This document shows, piece after piece, positions 35,003-44,725 of a DNA stretch of 64,000 nt (position 1 is its first letter; every line of letters starts with the position of its first letter). The stretch spans positions 59,966 through 123,965 of the forward strand of contig NZ_BMBA01000005.1 in assembly GCF_017312485.1 (NCBI RefSeq), written 5' to 3'. The notes below the pieces were generated by a model. The model was not told the origin of the DNA and did no database searches. It worked only from the letters and a program-made list of their open reading frames with translations. Source of the stretch: Clostridium zeae (GTDB lineage: Bacteria; Bacillota; Clostridia; Clostridiales; Clostridiaceae). Position numbers and translations under genes: made by a program.

Positions 35003-38000
35003 ATGAAAAAAATAAATGAAATTTTTAGTGACTATGAAACAAGTGGTAACATAAATACTGCTATTGTAGAATCGGTAGTCTTAAGTAAAAAAAGTAAACG
35101 GCTAGAGATGAAAATCAGCTCAGATAAATATATTGAAGTAAATGAATTCGAAAGACTTAATAAATTTATAAAGAAAAGATTCTCTTTAAATGATTCTATA
35201 ATTTCTGTTAAGTATGCTGATGGAACGGATAAAAAGCCTATAGAACAGGAAATTAGAAATATTATTCTTCTTATGGCAGATAAACATCCTATGCTGAAGA
35301 CAATTATAAATAACAGTGAATACAATGTGGATGATAAGACAATAAACTTTGATTTTAAAATTGCAGCATCAGGCTTTTTAAAAGCTATGAGTTATGATAA
35401 GCAGCTTCGTGAGGCTATAAAATCTCTTTACGGTACTACATATAATATAAAGTTTGTTGATAAGGTAAATAATGAAGAGTTGATTCTTCATGAGGAAGCA
35501 CGTGAAAAAGAAATGCTTGCTGCTATAAAGCAAATTAAAACTGAGCAAAGCAATAATGCACCTAAGGAAGCTCCAGTTAAAAAAGAGGAAGTAAAGGAAG
35601 AATCCGATGGTAAGAAAGGCGATCCATTTGTAATCTTAGGAAGAAGCTCTAAGATTAAGGATACTGTTATAAAGATTACCGATATTACACCTGATGAAGG
35701 AAGAATAGCTTTAGAAGGTGAGATATCTAATATAGAAGCTAAAGAATTGAGGAGCGGAAAGACACTAGTCTCCTTTGATTTATACGATGGGTCCAGTTCT
35801 ATGACCTGTAAGTCTTTCTTAAAGCCAGGAGAATATGATATTGTGCTATCAAGACTTAAAAAGGCTAAGGGTGTTAGACTGGTTGGAAGTGCAAGTTTTA
35901 GTAAGTTCTCTGGCGAAGTTGAGATGATTGCTAATATTATAATAGAAACTCAAGGTATTAAAAGAGCAAAGAGAATGGATAATGCAGAGGTCAAGAGAGT
36001 AGAACTTCATATGCATACGCAGATGAGCCAAATGGATGCTATGAACAGTGCTACTGATCTTATAAAAAGAGCCATGAGTTGGGGAATGAAGTCAATTGCC
36101 ATAACAGATCATGGAGTGGTGCAGGCTTTTCCTGAAGCTCATAAGCTTTTAGGAAGAAATAATCCTGACATGAAGGTGTTATATGGAGTAGAGGCGTATC
36201 TTGCACCTGATAAAAAGCCATCTGTAACAAATCCAAAGGGACAGAATATTGATACCACTTATTGTGTGTTAGATCTAGAAACTACAGGTTTTTCACCAGT
36301 AACTGAAAAAATCACTGAAATAGGAGTAATGAAGTATCAAGGTGGTAAGGTAATAGACCAGTTCAGCTGCTTTGTAAATCCAGAAAAACCAATTCCTGAA
36401 AGGGTTATTGAGGTTACTAATATAACTGATGATATGGTAAAGGATGCGGAAACCATAGAGAAGGTTTTTCCTAAGTTATTAGAGTTTATTGAGGGAAGTG
36501 TTTTGGTAGCTCATAATGCTGGATTTGATGTAGGTTTCCTAAAGCATAATGCAAAAGTGTTAGGATATGATTTTGATTTCACATATTTAGATACCTTATC
36601 TCTTGCTCAGGCGCTTTTCCCAGAGTATAAGAGTTATAAACTAGGAAGAATTGCCAAGAATCTTGGCATAAAGGTAGAAGTTGCCCACAGAGCATTGGAT
36701 GATGTAGATACAACCGTTAAGGTTTTTGAAGTAATGCTTGAGATGCTAAGGGAAAGAGGTGCAACCACTATTGAGGATGTAGACTTATATGGTTCTGATG
36801 AAGAATCTAAAAAAGAAGAGTATAAAAAGCTTAGAACACATCATGCAATAATATTTGCAAAAGATTATGTAGGCTTAAAGAATTTATATAGGCTTGTATC
36901 TTACTCTAGCTTAGATTATTTTTATAAAAAACCTCGTATATTAAAAAGCATGTACAAAAAGTATTCCGAAGGATTAATTATTGGAAGTGCCTGCAGTGAT
37001 GGGGAATTGTATCAAGCAATACTGCTTGGAAAATCTGATGAGGAAATTGAAGCAATTGCAGAAGACTATGACTATTTAGAAATTCAGCCTTTAGGAAACA
37101 ATGACTATTTGGTGAGAAATGGTCAGGTACCTAATAGAGATTATCTAAAGGAAATAAATAGAAAGATTGTAGCTCTTGGTGAAAAGCTTAATAAACTTGT
37201 AGTAGCTACAGGGGATGTTCATTTTATGGATCCTGAGGATGAGATATATAGACGTATACTTGAAGCAGGGCAGGGATTTAAGGATGCAGATGAGCAAGCA
37301 CCACTATACTTGAGAACAACTGATGAGATGCTTAAGGAATTTGACTATTTAGGAAAAGTAAAGGCTTATGAAGTAGTAGTTACAAATACTAATAAGATAG
37401 CTGATATGTGTGACCCAATAAGCCCAATATCTCCAGATAAAGCAACTCCTCATATAGATGGTTGTGAGCAGACTATAAAGGACATTACTTATGGAAAGGC
37501 TAATGAACTATATGGAGATCCCCTTCCTGGGCTTGTACAGGAGAGACTAGAAAAAGAGTTGGATTCTATTATTAAAAATGGATTCTCAGTTATGTATATA
37601 ATTGCTCAAAAACTAGTTTGGAAATCCAATGAAGATGGATATTTGGTTGGTTCCAGAGGGTCTGTAGGTTCTTCCGTTGTTGCGTACATGACTGGTATAA
37701 CTGAAGTAAATGCGCTGCCACCTCACTACAGGTGTCCAAAGTGCAAGTATTCAGATTTTGAGGATCATGGCTTTAAGAACGGCTTCGACTTACCAGATAA
37801 AAATTGTCCTGTTTGTGGAGAAGAGCTCGCTAAGGATGGAATAGATATTCCTTTTGAAACTTTCCTTGGTTTTAATGGAGATAAAGAACCTGATATTGAC
37901 TTAAACTTTTCGGGGGAATACCAGGCTAAAGCACATAAATACACTGAGGTTATCTTTGGAAAAGGAACAACCTTTAAAGCTGGAACGATTGGTACTATAG

Positions 38001-39346
38001 CTGAGAAGACAGCCTTTGGATATGTAAAGAAGTATTTTGATGAAAAGAACATGACAATAAGTAAGGCCGAAATAATGAGAATATCAAAAGGATGTACAGG
38101 GATAAAGAGAACCTCAGGGCAGCATCCAGGAGGAATTATCGTTGTGCCTAAGGGAAGAGAGATTTTTGAGTTCTGCCCAGTTCAGCATCCTGCTGATGAT
38201 CCGAATTCTGATATTATAACAACACACTTTGATTATCACTCTATTGACCAGAATCTATTGAAGTTAGATATACTTGGGCACGATGATCCAACAGTTATAA
38301 GAATGCTTCAAGACATAACGGGAGTAGATCCAAAGACTATACCTATGGATGAGAAGAAAACTATGTCTATATTCTCATCTACTGAAGCTTTAGGAGTAAC
38401 ACCACAGCAGATAAATTCTAAGGTAGGAACCTTTGGTATTCCTGAGTTTGGTACTAAGTTCGTACGAGGAATGCTTTTAGATACTATGCCAAAAGCTTTC
38501 ACAGATTTAATCTGTATATCAGGACTATCCCATGGTACTGATGTATGGCTTGGAAACGCTAAGGATTTAATTGATCAAGGAGTAGTAACCTTAAGTGAAG
38601 CCGTATGTACAAGAGATGATATCATGATTTACCTTATTAAAAAAGGGCTTCCTCCAAACACTGCCTTTAAGATAATGGAAACAGTGCGTAAGGGTAAGGC
38701 ATTAAAGGATTCAAAGTGGCCAGAATATGAAGCACTAATGAGGGAATGTCAAGTTCCTGAGTGGTATATAGATTCTTGTAGAAAGATAAAATACATGTTC
38801 CCTAAGGCCCATGCAGCAGCATATGTAATGATGGCTTTCAGAATAGCTTGGTTTAAAGTTCATATACCTAAAGCCTACTATGCAGCATTCTTTACTATCA
38901 GAGCAAAAGCTTTTGATGCAGAATTTATGACTTTTGGAAAAGAAAAAGTTAAAGCTAAGATGAAGGAAATTGAAATGCAAGGAATTCAGGCTGCACCTAA
39001 AGATAAAGATATGTATGATGATTTGGAATTGGTTTTGGAGATGTATGAGAGAGGTCTTAAGTTTCTACCAATTGATTTATATAAGTCTCACTCTACAAAC
39101 TTTCTTGTAGAAGAGGAGGGAATAAGACCTCCGATAAATAGTATCTCGGGCATGGGAAATGTAGCAGCAGAAGGAATATACAATGCAGTACAAGAGGCGA
39201 TAAAAGAAGATACACCAATAAACTCTATAGAAGATTTAAAAAAACGTGCTAAAATAGGAAATTCGGCTGTAGATTCGCTTAGAAAGTTTGGCTGTTTAAA
39301 TGGTCTTCCTGAAAAAGATCAGTTGAGCTTTTTTGATTTAATATAA
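35003..39346 (+). CDS. polC: DNA polymerase III alpha subunit, Gram-positive PolC
   Basis: The replicative polymerase of low-GC Gram-positives, 1447 residues. Order: N-terminal domain, OB fold at about 205-320, PHP domain from about 333 (ELHMHTQMSQMDAMNSA, ITDHGVV) and an inserted DEDD 3'-5' proofreading exonuclease from about 420 (VLDLETTGFSP, AHNAGFD). The polymerase core follows, with CPKC and CPVC zinc pairs near 911-940 and the catalytic acids in EPDIDLNFSGEYQ at about 962. The C-terminal helices and the final beta-clamp motif QLSFFDLI are intact. GAGGGG lies 12 nt before ATG 35003. Monocistronic here. Confidence 0.97.
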   Translation: MKKINEIFSDYETSGNINTAIVESVVLSKKSKRLEMKISSDKYIEVNEFERLNKFIKKRFSLNDSIISVKYADGTDKKPIEQEIRNIILLMADKHPMLKTIINNSEYNVDDKTINFDFKIAASGFLKAMSYDKQLREAIKSLYGTTYNIKFVDKVNNEELILHEEAREKEMLAAIKQIKTEQSNNAPKEAPVKKEEVKEESDGKKGDPFVILGRSSKIKDTVIKITDITPDEGRIALEGEISNIEAKELRSGKTLVSFDLYDGSSSMTCKSFLKPGEYDIVLSRLKKAKGVRLVGSASFSKFSGEVEMIANIIIETQGIKRAKRMDNAEVKRVELHMHTQMSQMDAMNSATDLIKRAMSWGMKSIAITDHGVVQAFPEAHKLLGRNNPDMKVLYGVEAYLAPDKKPSVTNPKGQNIDTTYCVLDLETTGFSPVTEKITEIGVMKYQGGKVIDQFSCFVNPEKPIPERVIEVTNITDDMVKDAETIEKVFPKLLEFIEGSVLVAHNAGFDVGFLKHNAKVLGYDFDFTYLDTLSLAQALFPEYKSYKLGRIAKNLGIKVEVAHRALDDVDTTVKVFEVMLEMLRERGATTIEDVDLYGSDEESKKEEYKKLRTHHAIIFAKDYVGLKNLYRLVSYSSLDYFYKKPRILKSMYKKYSEGLIIGSACSDGELYQAILLGKSDEEIEAIAEDYDYLEIQPLGNNDYLVRNGQVPNRDYLKEINRKIVALGEKLNKLVVATGDVHFMDPEDEIYRRILEAGQGFKDADEQAPLYLRTTDEMLKEFDYLGKVKAYEVVVTNTNKIADMCDPISPISPDKATPHIDGCEQTIKDITYGKANELYGDPLPGLVQERLEKELDSIIKNGFSVMYIIAQKLVWKSNEDGYLVGSRGSVGSSVVAYMTGITEVNALPPHYRCPKCKYSDFEDHGFKNGFDLPDKNCPVCGEELAKDGIDIPFETFLGFNGDKEPDIDLNFSGEYQAKAHKYTEVIFGKGTTFKAGTIGTIAEKTAFGYVKKYFDEKNMTISKAEIMRISKGCTGIKRTSGQHPGGIIVVPKGREIFEFCPVQHPADDPNSDIITTHFDYHSIDQNLLKLDILGHDDPTVIRMLQDITGVDPKTIPMDEKKTMSIFSSTEALGVTPQQINSKVGTFGIPEFGTKFVRGMLLDTMPKAFTDLICISGLSHGTDVWLGNAKDLIDQGVVTLSEAVCTRDDIMIYLIKKGLPPNTAFKIMETVRKGKALKDSKWPEYEALMRECQVPEWYIDSCRKIKYMFPKAHAAAYVMMAFRIAWFKVHIPKAYYAAFFTIRAKAFDAEFMTFGKEKVKAKMKEIEMQGIQAAPKDKDMYDDLELVLEMYERGLKFLPIDLYKSHSTNFLVEEEGIRPPINSISGMGNVAAEGIYNAVQEAIKEDTPINSIEDLKKRAKIGNSAVDSLRKFGCLNGLPEKDQLSFFDLI

Positions 39347-39377
39347 TAAATGAAAATTTAAGATATAATAAGTAAAA

Positions 39378-39405
39378 GAGGTCTCAGGGTTTTCCTGAGG
39401 CCTTC
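39378..39405 (+). terminator. Stem-loop after polC
   Basis: GAGGTCTCAGG pairs with CCTGAGGCCTTC (one G-U) around a short T-rich loop. The T tract after it is weak. Confidence 0.6.
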
Positions 39406-39452
39406 ATTATATTTTGGAAAGTAGTATTAGAGAAGAGCTATTTAGCAAAATG

Positions 39453-40223
39453 CTACTGTATATCAAAGGTTACTTTACCTGTATCCATATGATATTTGCC
39501 TCCAATTGCATTTACCTTTTTTTCGGTAGTTAACTTTTGAATAACTGGGCTTTTCTTAATCAAATTTATAGAATTTCTTATATTTTCATCAATTGTTAGG
39601 TTATAAACTTCGTCTGCATTTTGACTCTTATTTTTAATTTTATCATAAGATGGTTTTATTTGATTTATAATGGCTGTAATGTTTTCAGATGTTGTACCAC
39701 CTTCAATTGCAGCTTTTACTGCACCACACTTTTCATGACCTAAAACAATTACTAATGGAGCACCTAGATGTTCAGCTCCATATTCTATACTTCCTAATGC
39801 AATAGGATCAATTACATTTCCTGCATTTCTAACAACAAATAAATCCCCTAGTCCTTGGTCAAATACTAATTCAGGTGGAACTCTAGAGTCTGAACAGCTT
39901 AACACAACTGCAAAAGGTTTCTGACCATCAGTAGATAGTTCTTTACGTCTTGCATTGCTTATATCATGTGTCAGTGTCTTATTATCAACATATCTTTTAT
40001 TGCCATCCATCAAAAGTTGCTTTGCCTGATCTATAGTAACAATGTCGGGCCTTGTGTACATTTGAGAATCAGAAGTTTTATTTTCAAACGTTGTTTTACT
40101 TGCAACATTATTAATTGATGAAAGATTATCATTTCTAGCATTTGTACAGCCTGTAAGTAAAAAAGTTGCTATAAGAATATTAGCAGTTATTAATGTAAAG
40201 ATATTAGATGCTTTTTTTAGCAT
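39453..40223 (-). CDS. Lipoprotein beta-carbonic anhydrase
   Basis: A 256-residue beta-class carbonic anhydrase that interconverts CO2 and bicarbonate with zinc. The ligands C110 (SCSDSR, with the D112/R114 dyad), H163 and C166 (LGHEKCGAV) are all present. Unlike most bacterial beta enzymes it has a signal peptide ending at the lipobox LLTGC (C26), so it should be anchored outside the membrane. A linker at about 27-60 rich in N, S and T follows. AGGAGG precedes the ATG. Divergent from the CDP-alcohol transferase gene; no obvious bicarbonate partner. Confidence 0.88.
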   Translation of the reverse strand: MLKKASNIFTLITANILIATFLLTGCTNARNDNLSSINNVASKTTFENKTSDSQMYTRPDIVTIDQAKQLLMDGNKRYVDNKTLTHDISNARRKELSTDGQKPFAVVLSCSDSRVPPELVFDQGLGDLFVVRNAGNVIDPIALGSIEYGAEHLGAPLVIVLGHEKCGAVKAAIEGGTTSENITAIINQIKPSYDKIKNKSQNADEVYNLTIDENIRNSINLIKKSPVIQKLTTEKKVNAIGGKYHMDTGKVTFDIQ

Positions 40224-40340
40224 TCATGAAACCTCCTAATTATGATTTTGTCTTTAATACAAATCGTTCATATTTTTTCTTATAATTAGGATTTTTATCC
40301 GTTATAAAAAAGCGTACAAAAAACGTATAGTTTTTACACG

Positions 40341-40362
40341 ATTCTCAGCTAATTCTCAGCTA
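40341..40362. promoter_or_regulatory. Tandem 11-bp direct repeat upstream of the CDP-alcohol transferase
   Basis: ATTCTCAGCTA occurs twice without spacing. OmpR/PhoB-type response regulators bind directly repeated half-sites at 11-bp spacing, so this is a candidate activator site in the divergent region, about 80 bp upstream of the 40440 start. Confidence 0.5.
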
Positions 40363-40439
40363 GTTTTAAGGTGTTGTTAATTTAACTAGTTTATATTTAA
40401 TCTAGATAAATAATTAAGAGAATCTTAGGAGAGATAGAT

Positions 40440-41033
40440 ATGGATAGAGTGTTAAAAATTATACCTAATGGTATGACTATAGCAAGAATAATTATGACGA
40501 TTGTATTTGATTTTCTTATTTTTAAGCAGTTTCTATATGGACAAGATTATAATGCAGTATTAATAAGTTTATTTATAATGATATGTGTTTCGGATTTTTT
40601 TGATGGTAAGATTGCAAGAAGGCTTGAGGTAGCTACCGCGATTGGTGCTAAATTAGATGTATTAGCAGATTTGTTATATATAGTTTCTTCTTATGCCGCA
40701 CTAATAAGTACTCATGTATTGCCTTTATGGTATTTAGTGTTTGTTTGTATTAAGTTTTTAGAATTCGTTGCAACTTCTAATTTCATTAAGCTTTACCAAA
40801 CTTCATCGGAACATCCATTTATTTTTGATAGGATTGGAAGAACAGTTTCAGCTATATTTTTCTTAATTCCAGGTATAATATGTATTTCAAATCTATTTAA
40901 TACAGGCAGCACAATCCATATAGTTAGCATATTACTTTATTCTACATTTTTAGGAGGAGTATATTCTTCTTATGAGAGAATAAAAAGTTGTTATATTATG
41001 GCCTCATTAAAATATGACAAAGTTAGAAAATAG
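40440..41033 (+). CDS. CDP-alcohol phosphatidyltransferase family protein
   Basis: A 197-residue membrane enzyme. SDFFDGKIARRLEVATAIGA-KLDVLAD fits the catalytic motif DxxDGxxARxxxxxxxxGxxxDxxxD. Members move a phospho-alcohol head group onto a lipid acceptor (for example PgsA and CrdS relatives). Five to six hydrophobic segments. AGGAGAGATA precedes ATG 40440. It is 35 bp upstream of a ferric-reductase-like gene and probably co-transcribed. The lipid product is not predictable. Confidence 0.85.
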   Translation: MDRVLKIIPNGMTIARIIMTIVFDFLIFKQFLYGQDYNAVLISLFIMICVSDFFDGKIARRLEVATAIGAKLDVLADLLYIVSSYAALISTHVLPLWYLVFVCIKFLEFVATSNFIKLYQTSSEHPFIFDRIGRTVSAIFFLIPGIICISNLFNTGSTIHIVSILLYSTFLGGVYSSYERIKSCYIMASLKYDKVRK

Positions 41034-41068
41034 AAAGAGTTGATAGAATTTAATTGAGAGGTGTTAAG

Positions 41069-42337
41069 ATGAAAAAGAAACTAGGTTTTTTATTTATTAT
41101 ATTAAGCATGTTTATAACTTTTGTAACATGGTTCTTTGTTAGGTCAACTAGAGAGATATCTACGGTAAGTGAATACTCGCAATTGATAGCGGCATTTGCC
41201 TTGGTTGCTTTTGCTTTAGTAAATTTTATTTCAACACGGAATAAGATTTTAAATTATATATTCAATGGGCTTGATAAGTCATATGTATATCACAAATATT
41301 TAAGTATAGCAGCATTACTTTTAGTGGTTATCCATAATATAACAATTGAAGTAGGAAAGAGAGCTGAGATTAAAGCTGGAATACCAATACCTAGAGATCC
41401 ATATGCAATGTATGGTAGTTTTAGTCTATATCTATTCGTAATACTTATAATAACTGCAATTGTAGTGAAAAAGCTAAATTATGAAAGATGGAAGACTATC
41501 CACAAATTTATGATCGTGGCGTATATGATGGGAGTGTACCACTATTATGGAAGTTCTACTTACCCGGTATTATCCCTAGACCCATTTAGTATATGGTTAA
41601 ATGTAATTAACTTCATAGGAATTATTTCAATATTATATAGTGTTTTTCTTTATGAAAAAGTAGCATTTAAGTTTAAATTTAAAGTTAGCAAACTTAAAAT
41701 TGTATCTGATGGTACATTAGAAATTACAGGAAAGGCTTTATCACATAATATAGAATTTAAACCAGGCCAATTTGCATTCATTAAGCTTCCTGGAAAGGGG
41801 AGTAAGTTTTCTTCACATCCATTTACAATAAGTGCGGCTCCTAAAGAAGGAGAAATTCAATTTACAATTAAGTCACTTGGTGATGATACGAAGGTTTTAT
41901 TAGAAACATTAAGACTTGGAGATGAATTTGTAGTAGAAGGGCCTCATGGCAATTTTGATTATAGGGAAGGAAGTAAGAATCAGATTTGGATTGCTGGAGG
42001 AATAGGGGTTACACCATTCAGGAGTTTTTTACAAGCGAAGGTAAAAGAAGATTATTCAATAGACTTTTTTTATGCCTATAATAGTGGGCAAGATGGAGCT
42101 TATTTAGAGGAATTAGAAAAGTTGACCTTTGGTTCAAATGTAAGGCTGCACTTATTTAACTTCGAAGATAAAGGTTTTTTATCGGTAGAACAAATGAAGA
42201 ATTATGCGGAACTTAGTGTGGTTGAAGATGTATACTTTTGTGGACCTAAGGGAATGAGAGAAAGCTTAAAGACTCAATTTAAAAAGAGCACTTTTGAAAA
42301 TATAAATATGCATTATGAGCAATTTCAATTTAAGTAA
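41069..42337 (+). CDS. Ferric reductase-like transmembrane flavocytochrome
   Basis: A 422-residue protein. The N-terminal ferric-reductase-type domain (about 1-200, six helices) has histidines in YHKYLSIAALLLVVIHN and WKTIHKFMIVAYMMGVYHYYG that could bind two haems. It is fused to an FAD domain (HPFTISAAP at about 250) and a NAD(P)H domain (WIAGGIGVTPF, VYFCGPKGM). It should pass electrons from NAD(P)H across the membrane to an outside acceptor such as Fe(III) or another oxidant. ATG 41069 with GAGAGGTG upstream is chosen over 41054. Acceptor unknown. Confidence 0.88.
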   Translation: MKKKLGFLFIILSMFITFVTWFFVRSTREISTVSEYSQLIAAFALVAFALVNFISTRNKILNYIFNGLDKSYVYHKYLSIAALLLVVIHNITIEVGKRAEIKAGIPIPRDPYAMYGSFSLYLFVILIITAIVVKKLNYERWKTIHKFMIVAYMMGVYHYYGSSTYPVLSLDPFSIWLNVINFIGIISILYSVFLYEKVAFKFKFKVSKLKIVSDGTLEITGKALSHNIEFKPGQFAFIKLPGKGSKFSSHPFTISAAPKEGEIQFTIKSLGDDTKVLLETLRLGDEFVVEGPHGNFDYREGSKNQIWIAGGIGVTPFRSFLQAKVKEDYSIDFFYAYNSGQDGAYLEELEKLTFGSNVRLHLFNFEDKGFLSVEQMKNYAELSVVEDVYFCGPKGMRESLKTQFKKSTFENINMHYEQFQFK

Positions 42338-42638
42338 AGTAAGGTAAAAATGAATTTTACTCTACGACTAAGGTTATTTAAAAAATTATAAAAAGGATAG
42401 TAGTCAAATTAAAGTCTTATACTATTGACATATTATGAAAGTTGCTAGTTTTAGTTTGTAAGATAGCTATAATAGTAACTTTTATATTTTATGTTGTAAA
42501 TAATAATCTTGTTAAAAGTAAGATATTGATAAAGAATATATTGTATTATAATACAATAATTTAATAATATTGAACTATTACCAATTAACTTATTATATAA
42601 TATATCTAGTATTAATTATAATTAATAGGAGATGTTAT
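42338..42638. other. Gene-free gap before the diguanylate cyclase
   Basis: AT-rich sequence with a weak hairpin GTAAAAAT/ATTTTAC just after the flavocytochrome gene. I see no convincing promoter, repeat or riboswitch. Confidence 0.4.
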
Positions 42639-44357
42639 ATGAGAAAGATTATAACTTCTATTCTTCTGATTTTTCTACTGCTGATAGTCATGTTATATAT
42701 CTATAAGGGTAATATCAGTGATGTAAAGGCAGTAAAAGGTGTCATTGATTTTAGTAATTATGATTTTGATAAAAAGCAGATTACTAGTCTAGATGGCCAA
42801 TGGGAGTTGTATAACAATGAGTTGCTTGAACCACAACAATTGGAAAATAGAAGTACCAACAATTATTTAACTATTCCTAATGAATTAAAGGAACAGTTTA
42901 ATGGACAAGCCACTGGGTATATGACCTTAAGATTGAAGATAAAAGCTGAAGATACTATTGTTTATGGATTTAGAATAAAGAGGCTACTTTCAGCTTCAAA
43001 GGTATGGGTAAATGGTATACTACAAGGAAAAGTTGGAACTGTAGGGAAGAGCTATAATGAAGAGAAAGCTATATACTTACCGACATATTCATACTTCACC
43101 GCTAAAGATGGTAATATTAATATCGTTATACAAACATCTAATTATAGAGATCTTTTTCCTGTAATTAGGTCTATGGAATTTGGTAAAAAAGATAATATAA
43201 TGAATCAATTTTTGTTGGATGCTGGGGTTGATTTAGTAATAATAGGGGCTTTACTTATATTGCAATTATTAAACTTATCTTTATTTGTTAGATTAAAGTA
43301 TAACAAGGCTTTTTTATACTTTTCTATCTTGTGTTTATTTGTACAATTGAGATGTTTATTCCTTAACGAAAGGATAATAGTGAGATTTTTTCCTAACATG
43401 CCATATGAGCTACTAAGCAAAACAGCAGCACTTACCTATTACCTATGGGTTCCTATTTATGTTATCTTCATAAAAGAAATATTCAAGGATTTGCCACCGA
43501 AATTAACAAAGTTATCATGGGCATTTTCATTATCGTTTACTATAATATGTTTAATGACTAATAATACTTTTTACGATAGTCTTTCATATATAGGAGAGGC
43601 AATATTAGCTATAATAATAATTAGTATGCTTATATTTTTAATAAATAAGGTGAAAGTCAAAGAAAGACACAGTGAAATATCTTTTGTGGCATTTTTCTTT
43701 ATAATGATTACAAGTATAAATGATATATTTGTTAATAATGGGGTGTCCTACGCTAGGTATGGATTTCAGGTTGGTATGTTTATATTTGCTATACTTGAAG
43801 CGTACATGCTTACAGTAAAGTATTCAGAGGAAATAACTAAGGTTGAAAAATTAAAAAGTGATACAAAAGTAATATATGAACAATCAATTAGAGATGGATT
43901 AACCAATGTTTTTAATAGAGGTTATATAGAGAAAGTCTTAGATAATGTGATTGACGACTATAAAAAATATAATAATAAGTTTAGTGTATTAATGATAGAT
44001 ATAGATCATTTTAAGTCAATAAATGATAATTTTGGACATCCTTACGGGGACAAAATATTAATTGAAATAAGCGGAGTTATTAAAAATACATTAAGGTCTA
44101 CAGATTATATAGGTAGATATGGTGGAGAAGAATTTATAATAATTTTGCCTAATACAAGTAAAGACAAAGCCAAAGAATTAGCTGAATGTATCAGAGATAA
44201 CATTAAAGATATTTCCTTGGAAAATGGTACCTCAGTCACTGTAAGTGGAGGGCTATATGAAAATAATACATATATGAAGCAGATGTGTATAGAGATTGTA
44301 GACAGATTGCTTTATAAGGCAAAGAATTCTGGAAGAAATAAGATTATAGTTGAATGA
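42639..44357 (+). CDS. Diguanylate cyclase with 7TMR-DISM sensor
   Basis: A 572-residue membrane protein that should make cyclic di-GMP. Membrane helix 1 lies at about 5-25 and an extracellular jelly-roll (7TMR-DISMED2-like) region at about 40-190, where LDGQWELYNNELL and YGFRIKRLLSASKVWVNG recall carbohydrate-binding folds. Seven helices span about 195-400, followed by GGDEF at about 420-572. The active site reads GGEEF (about 493), and RSTD five residues before it is the product-inhibition I-site. ATG 42639 with TAGGAGATG upstream is preferred. Possibly sugar or wall-fragment responsive; ligand unknown. Confidence 0.88.
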   Translation: MRKIITSILLIFLLLIVMLYIYKGNISDVKAVKGVIDFSNYDFDKKQITSLDGQWELYNNELLEPQQLENRSTNNYLTIPNELKEQFNGQATGYMTLRLKIKAEDTIVYGFRIKRLLSASKVWVNGILQGKVGTVGKSYNEEKAIYLPTYSYFTAKDGNINIVIQTSNYRDLFPVIRSMEFGKKDNIMNQFLLDAGVDLVIIGALLILQLLNLSLFVRLKYNKAFLYFSILCLFVQLRCLFLNERIIVRFFPNMPYELLSKTAALTYYLWVPIYVIFIKEIFKDLPPKLTKLSWAFSLSFTIICLMTNNTFYDSLSYIGEAILAIIIISMLIFLINKVKVKERHSEISFVAFFFIMITSINDIFVNNGVSYARYGFQVGMFIFAILEAYMLTVKYSEEITKVEKLKSDTKVIYEQSIRDGLTNVFNRGYIEKVLDNVIDDYKKYNNKFSVLMIDIDHFKSINDNFGHPYGDKILIEISGVIKNTLRSTDYIGRYGGEEFIIILPNTSKDKAKELAECIRDNIKDISLENGTSVTVSGGLYENNTYMKQMCIEIVDRLLYKAKNSGRNKIIVE

Positions 44358-44387
44358 TATAAAAGTATAAGAATAACAGGTTGTTTA

Positions 44388-44421
44388 AAAAGCTATCAGC
44401 AATTAAATGTTGATAGCTTTT
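44388..44421 (+). terminator. Terminator of the diguanylate cyclase gene
   Basis: AAAAGCTATCA (44388-44398) pairs perfectly with TGATAGCTTTT (44411-44421). Confidence 0.7.
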
Positions 44422-44725
44422 GCCATTGTTTATTAAGTTTTTAGAATATTGTTTATATGGAAATAATATTATATAAATGTTCATTATTAAATACATTCAT
44501 ATAATTTGTTAAAGAAACCAAAAAAATCATTCAACGAATTTGTACTTTCAGAATATGATTTAAGTAATAAATCTAATTAACTTATAATAATTATCTCTAC
44601 ATATTAGTAACTAATTTTATATCATTTTAATTTTTATTTTCTTAGAGGCAACAAGAGGACTAGGAAATAGTAGCTGATTTACATTTGAAATGATATATAA
44701 ATACTAAGTTAAGGGGTGATAAAAT
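44422..44725. other. Gene-free gap before cfa
   Basis: About 300 AT-rich bases. The cfa promoter presumably lies here, but no box stands out; no repeats or RNA structures were recognised. Confidence 0.35.
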
